A DNA stretch of 11,699 nt from positions 1 through 11,699 of the forward strand of contig DAIODI010000085.1 in NCBI GenBank assembly GCA_036746875.1, in the 5' to 3' direction. This DNA comes from DAIODI01 sp036746875 (lineage in GTDB: Bacteria > Pseudomonadota > Alphaproteobacteria > Rhizobiales > Aestuariivirgaceae). The notes below the pieces were generated by a model that had not been told where the DNA came from, made no database searches, and worked only from the letters and a program-made list of their open reading frames with translations. The translations under genes and the position numbers were made by a program. Every line of letters begins with the position of its first letter. Positions within the stretch are counted from its first letter, which is position 1. Positions 1-5,130 of the stretch are shown here, piece by piece.

Positions 1-1
1 A

Positions 2-47
2 GCATCATCCCGCCAAGTGGCCGCCACTTGGCGGAAAAAGATGATGC
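2..47. repeat. Nested palindrome, strong hairpin with outer arms
   Basis: An 11-bp perfect stem (CCGCCAAGTGG at 10-20, CCACTTGGCGG at 24-34) closes on a 3-base loop. It is framed by a second pair of arms, GCATCATC at 2-9 and GATGATGC at 40-47. The right side carries an unpaired AAAAA at 35-39. On the plus strand the stem is followed by A residues, and on the minus strand the T run precedes the inner stem, so it is not a standard intrinsic terminator in either direction. It could be a dispersed extragenic palindrome or the end of a small element. The left edge of the window hides its context. Confidence 0.6.
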
Positions 48-62
48 GAATACAAAGAGATA

Positions 63-100
63 GAGCGGCTGGCCTGATTCAGTCAGGCCGGGACCCGCTC
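63..100 (-). terminator. Probable terminator downstream of ada
   Basis: A two-part hairpin has an outer stem GAGCGG (63-68) with CCGCTC (95-100) and an inner stem GGCCTGA (71-77) with TCAGGCC (83-89) around the loop TTCAG. It begins 33 bp beyond the ada stop. Read on the minus strand it is followed by TATCTCTTTG, a moderately T-rich tail, which suits a Rho-independent or Rho-assisted end for ada. The tail is imperfect, so the call is tentative. Confidence 0.5.
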
Positions 101-132
101 TGGCCGCGCCACCAAATGCCGGGACTGAATAT

Positions 133-1233
133 TCATCCGCCACGCTCTCGCCGCAGCAGTTCGGCCTTGCGCGCCCGCCCCCAGCGATAGCCGGAAAGAT
201 CGCCGCCCGAGCCCACGACGCGATGGCAGGGGATAAGCACGGCGGCCGGGTTGGCGGCGCACGCGCCGGCCACCGCACGGGCTGCGGAGGGGCGGCCGAT
301 GGCGGCGGCGATCCCGGCGTAGGTGGCGGTCGTGCCGGGCCGGATGCGCCGCAACGCCTGCCAGACCTGCTCCTGGAACGCCGTGCCGCGCACGTCCAGC
401 GGCAGGTGCGGGTTGGTGGACGGCGCCTCGATCACGGCGATCACCCCGGCAAGCTGGCGGCGCTCGGCGTCATCGCCCGCGGTGATCGACGCCCTGGGGA
501 AGCGCGCGGCGAGATCCGCGGCCAGGGCCGCCGCGTCGTCGCCCAGCAGCACCGCGCAGACGCCGCGCCCCGTCGCCGCCACCAGCACCTCGCCCAGCGA
601 GCACGGCCCGGTGACGAAGCGGATGGTCTCGCCCGGTCCGCCCCGGCGCGCGGCGGCGGGAGCCATGCCAAGGCGCGCCCCCGCGGCCTCGTAGAACCGG
701 GACGGCGATGCGTACCCGGCGGCGTAGATGGCGCCCGTCACGGTCGGTTCGGCGGCCAGCGCCGCGTGTGCGGCCTTCGCCCGGATCGCAGCGGCGTAGC
801 GGCCCGGCGTCAGCCCCGTCGCCCGCCGGAACAGGCGGTGGAAGTGATGGGGCGAATAGCCGGCGCGGGCGGCCAGGGCCTCAAGCGGCGGCGGCTTGTC
901 GCCCAGCGAAATCGCCGCCTCGATGGCGCGCACGGCGGCCGTGACAGCCTGGACCTCGACGCGGGCATGCGGCGCTTCGTCCGGCCGGCACCGCTTGCAG
1001 GCGCGAAAGCCGGCCGCGCACGCCGCCTCCGGCGAGGCGAAGAACCGCACATTGGCGCGTTTGGGCGTGCGCGCGCCGCAGGACGGGCGGCAGTAGACGC
1101 CGGTTGTCGTCACGCCGAACCAGAACGCGCCGTCGGCCTCCCGGTCGCGGCTGGCGACAGCGGCCCAGGCGCGATCTTCGGCGCCCGGGTTCGGGATCCC
1201 GTGAAGCGGCTTTGGATGGTTGGCGGCAAGCAT
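133..1233 (-). CDS. ada: Ada: methylphosphotriester/O6-methylguanine-DNA methyltransferase and AraC-type activator
   Basis: Ada repairs alkylated DNA by moving methyl groups irreversibly onto its own cysteines, and then activates the adaptive-response genes. The N-terminal zinc domain (about residues 20-88) has the four family cysteines C48, C52, C79 and C82 in YCRPSC and ACKRC. The spacing matches E. coli Ada, where C38 is the phosphotriester acceptor. An AraC-type helix-turn-helix pair spans about 95-195 (AARAGYSPHHFHRLFRRATG, then AAGYASPSRFYEA). The C-terminal methyltransferase domain carries IPCHRVVG with acceptor C336. The ATG at 1233 (366 aa) is preferred because GAGGGAA lies just upstream. 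An in-frame GTG at 1269 would add 12 residues and lacks a good ribosome site. Length fits the family (E. coli, 354 aa). All key residues are present, so it should be functional. It probably activates its own promoter, but no clear Ada box was found. Confidence 0.95.
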   Translation of the reverse strand: MLAANHPKPLHGIPNPGAEDRAWAAVASRDREADGAFWFGVTTTGVYCRPSCGARTPKRANVRFFASPEAACAAGFRACKRCRPDEAPHARVEVQAVTAAVRAIEAAISLGDKPPPLEALAARAGYSPHHFHRLFRRATGLTPGRYAAAIRAKAAHAALAAEPTVTGAIYAAGYASPSRFYEAAGARLGMAPAAARRGGPGETIRFVTGPCSLGEVLVAATGRGVCAVLLGDDAAALAADLAARFPRASITAGDDAERRQLAGVIAVIEAPSTNPHLPLDVRGTAFQEQVWQALRRIRPGTTATYAGIAAAIGRPSAARAVAGACAANPAAVLIPCHRVVGSGGDLSGYRWGRARKAELLRRERGG

Positions 1234-1335
1234 GGGATCTTCCCTCGCGATGAGCGACGCCAACAGCACTATCGCGATCGGGTCTGCCCGTCATTCCGCC
1301 GCTTGCGGCCGAATTATGCGCAGCGGTTGGAAATC

Positions 1336-1387
1336 GGGCGATCGCCGGTTCACCATCATCGAACCGGCGTGGTCCGAACGGCGGCGG
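1336..1387. repeat. 52-bp exact direct repeat, copy 1 (assembly overlap)
   Basis: This segment is identical to 1496-1547, exactly 160 bp further on. It contains the dyad CGCCGGTTC (1343-1351) / GAACCGGCG (1361-1369) and the 10-bp palindrome GGCGATCGCC (1337-1346). Copy 2 starts immediately after the Ns, so the pair is best read as two contig ends covering the same genomic stretch rather than as a biological repeat. Confidence 0.85.
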
Positions 1388-1495
1388 GGGGGGGGGGGAA
1401 GGGGGGGGGGGCGGGGGGGGGGTGGGGGGCGGGGCGGGGGGGGGGAGGAAAAAGGAAGATGGGGTAGAGGGGATAACAGAGGGGGNNNNNNNNNN
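1388..1495. other. G-rich low-complexity run plus 10-N gap (likely artefact)
   Basis: From 1388 to about 1485 the sequence is almost pure G with scattered A, C and T, unlike anything else in the window. Ten Ns follow at 1486-1495. Runs like this are known from two-colour sequencing chemistries, where lost signal is read as G, and ten Ns is a common scaffolding filler. The right contig then restarts inside sequence already present at 1336. Open frames that cross this stretch and give Pro-, Gly- or Arg-rich products are not real. Confidence 0.85.
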
Positions 1496-1547
1496 GGGCG
1501 ATCGCCGGTTCACCATCATCGAACCGGCGTGGTCCGAACGGCGGCGG
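1496..1547. repeat. 52-bp exact direct repeat, copy 2 (assembly overlap)
   Basis: This is the second copy of 1336-1387, beginning directly after the N gap. It runs on into normal intergenic sequence (GCGGCGGCGG, then the hairpin at 1548-1570), while copy 1 runs into G-only sequence at the same point. Collapsing the two copies would remove 160 bases and give one continuous intergenic region. Confidence 0.85.
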
Positions 1548-1570
1548 CGGGCGGACAACGGGTCCGCCCG
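1548..1570 (-). terminator. Hairpin downstream of the amt-linked small gene
   Basis: A perfect 9-bp GC-rich stem, CGGGCGGAC (1548-1556) with GTCCGCCCG (1562-1570), has a 5-base loop. It lies 33 bp past the stop codon of the 72-residue gene on the minus strand. There is no T tract after it on the minus strand, so it may be a Rho-dependent end, a transcript-stabilising hairpin, or only GC-rich structure. Its stability may also have helped break the assembly nearby. Confidence 0.35.
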
Positions 1571-1602
1571 GCGTTCTGGTTCGCGGCGCACAACCGCCCG
1601 GT

Positions 1603-1821
1603 TCAATAACGTTCGATGTGGCTTCTGGCCATCTCGCCGCGATGGTCCGAAGTCACTTCCGACTCGAGCTTCGCCGACTCGCGGCGAAGCTGGAGTACGT
1701 GCCAGCCGATCCAGAAGGCGACAGCGAGCATCACCAGCAAGACCTCGCTGCCCTGGAAGGGATAGATGGCCCCGACATCCTTGAGATCGACGGCCCAGTT
1801 CGTCAGTCCATTGGTTGACAC
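1603..1821 (-). CDS. Small single-pass membrane protein linked to Amt (unknown function)
   Basis: I do not recognise a named family for this 72-residue protein. It has a short polar N-terminus, one clear hydrophobic segment at about residues 25-45 (SEVLLVMLAVAFWIGWHVLQ), then Arg46-Arg47 and a charged tail rich in Glu, Arg and His. By the positive-inside rule the tail should face the cytoplasm. The start is GTG at 1821, preceded by AGGGAG seven bases upstream; there is no in-frame ATG nearby. It begins 13 bp after the amt stop on the same strand, so the two are almost certainly co-transcribed. A role as an accessory or stabilising subunit of the transporter is inference from position only. 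The reading frame, ribosome site and well-formed membrane segment argue that it is a real gene. Confidence 0.75.
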   Translation of the reverse strand: MSTNGLTNWAVDLKDVGAIYPFQGSEVLLVMLAVAFWIGWHVLQLRRESAKLESEVTSDHRGEMARSHIERY

Positions 1822-1834
1822 GTCGTCTCTCCCT

Positions 1835-3238
1835 TCACTTCACCAGCGCGCGTTCAGCCTGGATGATTTCATTCACGGCGATTTCGTATTCCTGCTGGTT
1901 GGAGAAATCGAGGCCCTCCAGTTCAACCTTGCGCGGCACTCTCAGCATGTCCATGGCGCTGAGGATCTTCGCCAGAACAAACACCGGAATGAAGCCGAGC
2001 AGGAACATGATGCAGGCGCCGATGAAGTTGCCCCACGGGCTGATGGTTGCGTAGCCCTCGAAAGGCGAGGCCGGCTGACCCCACAGCATGAAGCCCGCGA
2101 TGACGACGCCGAGGAATCCGCCATAGCCATGCACGGCCACGGCGCCGACGGCGTCGTCGATCCTGAACCGGCGTTCGACCCAGTGGTGCAGCTTGTAAAC
2201 GATCACCGCGACGACCGCGCCGATGAGCATCGCCTGGATCGGATGGTAGAGATCGTTACCGGCGGAAGCCCCGATGATGCCGCACAGGCCCAGCGAGTAG
2301 GTCCAGAAGGCGTTGCCGTTGGAGATCAGGTACCCCGCCATCAGTCCGCCGGAGAGCGCCATCAGGAAGTTCACCGTGATGGCCGAAAGCGTCGTCGGCG
2401 TCAGGTAAATGGTGGTCGCGGTCCACGTATCGCCGGTGATCTGGCCGCCGATGGTGGCGGGATCGATCATCGGGATGTTGCAGGCGGCGTAGAAGCCCCA
2501 GAACCCGGTGTAGATCAGGAACAGACCAATGGTCACAAGCCACGGATTATGCGGCGGAATATCGCGCGGGGTTCCATCCTCGCGGAACTTGCCGATGCGC
2601 GGACCCAGCACGATCAGCGTCGCCAGCGCCGCCCCGCCCGCGACGGCGTGCACCACGCCGGAGGCGTAGGCGTCGTGGTAGCCGAGAACCTTCACCATCC
2701 AGCCGCTCGCGCTCCAGCCCCAGGCGGCGCCCGTTATCCAGAGCAGCGATCCGACGAGGACCGCAATCAGCCAGAAGGCGCCGGAGCGGATGCGCTCGAT
2801 CACCGAGCCCGAGATGATGGAGGCGGTGGTCCACGAGAACAGCAGAAACGCGGCCCAGAACACGCCATTCAAGCGGTGCCAGATCGCCGCGTCTTCGGCG
2901 CTGACGCCCAGATCAGGCGATGCGCCCGAAAGATGGGTGCCAAGCAATGGGCTCCACGGTACGGCGACCGTGGCGGCGATTTCCGGGATGCCGCCATCGA
3001 GAATTCCAGGACCGTTCGGGAAGGCGAAGTAAATCCACCAGCCAAACAAGAAGAACGTGACCGTGACAAGCGGAATTGTCATGGTATTCTTCATCAGGGT
3101 ATGGAGATGGTGTCTACGGCGGGAGGCCCCGACCTCATACATGCAGAAACCGACGTGAATGAGAAACATGAAAACAACTGTAACCCAGTAGTAAAACTCA
3201 GTGAAGATCACGTTGATCGTCGTGATGTTGTCGCCCAT
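1835..3238 (-). CDS. amt: Amt-family ammonium (methylammonium) transporter
   Basis: This 467-residue polytopic inner-membrane protein belongs to the Amt/Mep/Rh family, whose trimers pass ammonium or ammonia (and methylammonium) inwards. The sequence has about eleven hydrophobic segments and the expected N-out start. The paired pore residues are visible: Asp189 and His197 in DAYASGVVH match E. coli AmtB D160/H168 with the same spacing of eight, and His370 in AVHGYGG matches H318. VIERIRSGAF (147-155) is a family signature. The cytoplasmic tail LRVP...EGLD (432-443) resembles the AmtB tail that couples subunits and contacts GlnK, but is followed by SNQQEYE rather than the usual HGE-type sequence. 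The ATG at 3238 follows GGAGAGGGCAAGGAT. It is divergent from mgsABC, suggesting a role in ammonium or methylamine-derived nitrogen uptake; the substrate cannot be decided from sequence. Confidence 0.95.
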   Translation of the reverse strand: MGDNITTINVIFTEFYYWVTVVFMFLIHVGFCMYEVGASRRRHHLHTLMKNTMTIPLVTVTFFLFGWWIYFAFPNGPGILDGGIPEIAATVAVPWSPLLGTHLSGASPDLGVSAEDAAIWHRLNGVFWAAFLLFSWTTASIISGSVIERIRSGAFWLIAVLVGSLLWITGAAWGWSASGWMVKVLGYHDAYASGVVHAVAGGAALATLIVLGPRIGKFREDGTPRDIPPHNPWLVTIGLFLIYTGFWGFYAACNIPMIDPATIGGQITGDTWTATTIYLTPTTLSAITVNFLMALSGGLMAGYLISNGNAFWTYSLGLCGIIGASAGNDLYHPIQAMLIGAVVAVIVYKLHHWVERRFRIDDAVGAVAVHGYGGFLGVVIAGFMLWGQPASPFEGYATISPWGNFIGACIMFLLGFIPVFVLAKILSAMDMLRVPRKVELEGLDFSNQQEYEIAVNEIIQAERALVK

Positions 3239-3310
3239 ATCCTTGCCCTCTCCTCGGCGCGTCGTTGCTTTGACGGCTGGCGCGCTCCTCGTGCTCCGGC
3301 TGATTTTTTT

Positions 3311-3326
3311 TGCCGGAATTTTGCCG
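3311..3326 (-). promoter_or_regulatory. Candidate sigma-54 -24/-12 element for amt
   Basis: Read on the minus strand this is CGGCAAAATTCCGGCA. It has the invariant GG (3325-3324) and GC (3313-3312) exactly 10 bases apart, and matches GGCA and GCA of the consensus TGGCACG-N4-TTGCA, but misses both T positions before the GC. Transcription would start near 3300, leaving a leader of about 60 bases before the amt ATG. Ammonium transporter genes are often under NtrC and sigma-54, which supports the idea. No clear NtrC site was found upstream. Confidence 0.4.
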
Positions 3327-3440
3327 TATTGGAGAACAACGGGGTAGCGAATGTCAAGAACGGCCGGTGGAAGCCGAGAAAGCCGGGATTCTGACGCGAG
3401 CCCTTGGCGCCTGCGGCGGCGCTCGCCGTGGCGGAGCGGC

Positions 3441-3481
3441 TTCAGAACCTGAAAGTTTCACATCAGGAAACATAGTTTCCT
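3441..3481. promoter_or_regulatory. Three adjacent dyads, probable operator cluster for mgsABC
   Basis: Three perfect inverted repeats lie side by side: TTCAG-AAC-CTGAA (3441-3453), TGAAA-G-TTTCA (3450-3460) and AGGAAAC-ATA-GTTTCCT (3465-3481). The last ends five bases before the -35 hexamer. The GAAA/TTTC arms recall half-sites of RpiR-family regulators (rhizobial IolR is known for GGAAT-type arms), but that likeness is loose and no regulator gene lies in the window. Position directly upstream of the -35 fits either an activator or a repressor that covers the promoter. Confidence 0.5.
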
Positions 3482-3485
3482 TTCG

Positions 3486-3514
3486 TTGACTGACCGACGC
3501 CGCCCTGCTAAGGG
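3486..3514 (+). promoter_or_regulatory. Candidate sigma-70-type promoter of mgsABC
   Basis: TTGACT at 3486-3491 is one base off the TTGACA consensus. A 17-base spacer leads to TAAGGG at 3509-3514, which is a weaker -10. Transcription would start near 3520, about 25 bases ahead of the mgsA ATG, just enough room for the ribosome site CCGGAG. Confidence 0.5.
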
Positions 3515-3544
3515 CAACTTGGCTTTGCTCCGGAGACCACAAGG

Positions 3545-4450
3545 ATGTGCGGAATCGTCGGCCTCTACCTCAAGAACCAGAAGCTCCAGCCGAAGCTCGG
3601 CGAGATGTTCACGCCGATGCTGATCGAGATGACCAACCGCGGACCCGACTCGGCGGGCTTCGCCATCTACCGCGATCCGGTGAAGGCGAACCAGATCAAG
3701 CTGACGCTGGCGGCCGAAGATCCTGCCTTCGACTGGCACGGCCTCGACGGCGAGATGGAGAAGGCGCTCGACTGCGACGTGACGGTGAAGAAGGTCGGCA
3801 GCCATGCGGTGCTGAAGACCGACGCGCGCGAGGACGACGTAACACGCTTCCTCGCCGGGCGGTTCCCTTCGGTGCGGATTGTCGGCGCGGGGCATCTCAT
3901 CGAGATCTTCAAGGAGACCGGACTTCCCGCCGACGTTTCGGAGAAGTTCGAGCTGCGCAAGGCGAAGGGCACCCACGCCATCGGCCACACCCGCATGGCG
4001 ACCGAGAGCGCGGTGACCACCGCGGGCTCGCACCCGTTCTCGACCGGCGACGATCTCTGCCTCGTCCACAATGGCTCGCTGTCGAACCACAACCGGCTGC
4101 GCGAGAGCCTGAAGAAGGAAGGCATGATCTTCCAGACCGAGAACGACACGGAAGTGGCCGCCGCCTACTTCACCTGGCGGCTGCGCCGGGGCGACACCTT
4201 GCGCGAGGCGCTGCAAAACGGCATCCGCGACCTCGACGGCTTCTACACCTTCTGCATCGGCACGGCGGACGGGTTCGCCGTGGTGCGCGATCCCATCGCC
4301 TGCAAGCACGCGGTGCTCGCCGAGACCGACGACTGGGTGGCGATGGCCACCGAGTTCCGGGCCATCGCGCATCTGCCAGGCGCCGACAAGGCGAGGATCT
4401 GGGAACCCGAGCCGCAGACGATCTACACCTGGGAAGGCCACGCGCAATGA
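3545..4450 (+). CDS. mgsA: N-methylglutamate synthase subunit A (class II glutamine amidotransferase, GlxB-like)
   Basis: This 301-residue protein is the Ntn-type glutaminase subunit of a three-part enzyme that corresponds to pieces of glutamate synthase. It starts MCGIVG, so Cys2 becomes the N-terminal nucleophile once Met is removed. Other class II amidotransferase motifs follow: NRGPDSAG (32-38 region), GHTRMATES (148-155) and HNGSLSNHN (175-183). By family knowledge it should release ammonia or an amine from glutamine or a gamma-glutamyl amide and pass it to the partner subunits. The ATG at 3545 is fixed by the Cys2 requirement and by GGAG upstream. Its stop overlaps the next start (ATGA), so the subunits are translationally coupled. 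The neighbours mgsB, mgsC and gmaS favour mgsA over a generic purF- or asnB-like assignment. Rhizobial GlxB homologues of unclear function are the alternative name. Confidence 0.9.
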   Translation: MCGIVGLYLKNQKLQPKLGEMFTPMLIEMTNRGPDSAGFAIYRDPVKANQIKLTLAAEDPAFDWHGLDGEMEKALDCDVTVKKVGSHAVLKTDAREDDVTRFLAGRFPSVRIVGAGHLIEIFKETGLPADVSEKFELRKAKGTHAIGHTRMATESAVTTAGSHPFSTGDDLCLVHNGSLSNHNRLRESLKKEGMIFQTENDTEVAAAYFTWRLRRGDTLREALQNGIRDLDGFYTFCIGTADGFAVVRDPIACKHAVLAETDDWVAMATEFRAIAHLPGADKARIWEPEPQTIYTWEGHAQ

Positions 4451-5130
4451 TCGAATACGACGTCGAGACGGAGGGGGTGCGGGGGCTGAACGAGCGCCTG
4501 CACCGCATCAACGACCTGAGCAACCAGCGCGCCTGGCGGGTGCAGCGCCCGAACGGGGCGCACAACATCGCCGTCGGCGTGGACGCGCCGGTGCGCGTGG
4601 AGGTGGACGGGCACGTGGGATTCTACTGCGGCGGCATGAACAAGCACGCCGACATCGTCATCAACGGCCATGCCGGGCCTGGCGTCGCCGAGAACATCAT
4701 GTCGGGAACGGTCCGGGTGAAGGGCAACGCCAGCCAGGCGGCGGGCGCCACCGGTGTCGGCGGCCTGCTCGTCATCGAGGGCGACGCCGCATCGCGCTGC
4801 GGCATCTCGATGAAGGGCGTCGGGATCGTGGTCGGCGGCTCTGTCGGTCACATGTCGGCGTTCATGGCGCAGCTTGGCTCGCTCGTCGTCTGCGGCGACG
4901 CGGGCGAGGCGCTTGGCGATTCCATCTACGAGGCCCGGCTCTACGTGCGCGGCAAGGTGGCGAGCCTCGGCGCCGACTGCGTCGAGAAGCCGATGACCGA
5001 CCATCACCTCGCCAAGCTCGCCCGTCTTCTCGACAAGGCGCAGATCAACGCCGATCCGAAAAGCTTCCGCCGCTACGGTTCGGCGCGCAAGCTCTACAAC
5101 TTCAACATCGACAACGCGGACGCCTACTGA
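4447..5130 (+). CDS. mgsB: N-methylglutamate synthase subunit B (GltB domain-3-like, GXGXG beta-helix, GlxC-like)
   Basis: This 227-residue protein corresponds to the C-terminal beta-helix domain of glutamate synthase. The repeated Gly-rich turns that build the helix are visible from about residue 55 to 175, for example GGMNKHADIVINGHAGPG, VRVKGNASQAAGATGVGG, EGDAASRCGISMKGVGIVVGG and CGDAGEALGDSIYEARLYVRGKV. The role is structural and perhaps allosteric; the domain carries no known catalytic residue. It overlaps mgsA by four bases (ATGA) and mgsC by one (TGATG). No separate Shine-Dalgarno site is needed in such coupled translation. Length and gene order match the known mgs/glx gene sets. In E. 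coli GltB the same domain is fused to the other two; here they are separate polypeptides. Confidence 0.9.
   Translation: MIEYDVETEGVRGLNERLHRINDLSNQRAWRVQRPNGAHNIAVGVDAPVRVEVDGHVGFYCGGMNKHADIVINGHAGPGVAENIMSGTVRVKGNASQAAGATGVGGLLVIEGDAASRCGISMKGVGIVVGGSVGHMSAFMAQLGSLVVCGDAGEALGDSIYEARLYVRGKVASLGADCVEKPMTDHHLAKLARLLDKAQINADPKSFRRYGSARKLYNFNIDNADAY

Larger units (their letters stand above)
1234..1602. other. Intergenic region upstream of ada, with assembly defect
   Basis: No gene is supported here. Minus-strand CATAAT at 1313-1318 could be the -10 element of the ada promoter, but no convincing -35 hexamer sits at the right distance. The middle of the region (1336-1547) is a false duplication around a G-rich run and Ns, described separately. 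Without the artefact the true gap between ada and the small membrane gene would be about 210 bp. Two hairpins, at 1343-1369 (repeated at 1503-1529) and 1548-1570, probably belong to the 3' end of the amt transcript. Confidence 0.7.
3239..3544. other. Divergent control region between amt and mgsA
   Basis: This 306-bp gap contains no supported gene. From the amt side it holds the amt leader, an eight-T run on the plus strand (3304-3311) and the candidate sigma-54 element at 3311-3326. The middle (about 3330-3440) has no motif I can name apart from GC-rich dyad-like stretches. On the mgsA side there are three adjacent dyads (3441-3481), a sigma-70-like promoter (3486-3514) and the mgsA ribosome site CCGGAG. 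The layout is typical of a shared regulatory region for two transcripts. Confidence 0.7.

Noticed and set aside
1313..1347. Ada box upstream of ada
   Set aside because: GCGCA next to CATAAT recalls part of the E. coli box, but the AAA half is missing and no second copy exists.
223..1467. Plus-strand open frames opposite ada, running into the G-rich stretch
   Set aside because: Ada on the minus strand has all catalytic cysteines, and the part past 1388 is translated artefact.
1336..1547. Direct repeat as transposon target duplication or attachment site
   Set aside because: The copies flank only G-rich sequence and Ns, with no transposase or integrase; contig overlap explains the pattern.
1766..3394. 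Long plus-strand open frame opposite amt (542 codons)
   Set aside because: Its product is full of Asp, Arg and His with no domain, while the minus strand encodes an intact Amt protein with all pore residues. It is an effect of GC-rich codon use.
3400..3425. Plus-strand sigma-54 promoter for mgsA at TTGGCGCC
   Set aside because: The GG is not followed by GC at the required 10-base distance, and a better sigma-70-like promoter is closer to the gene.
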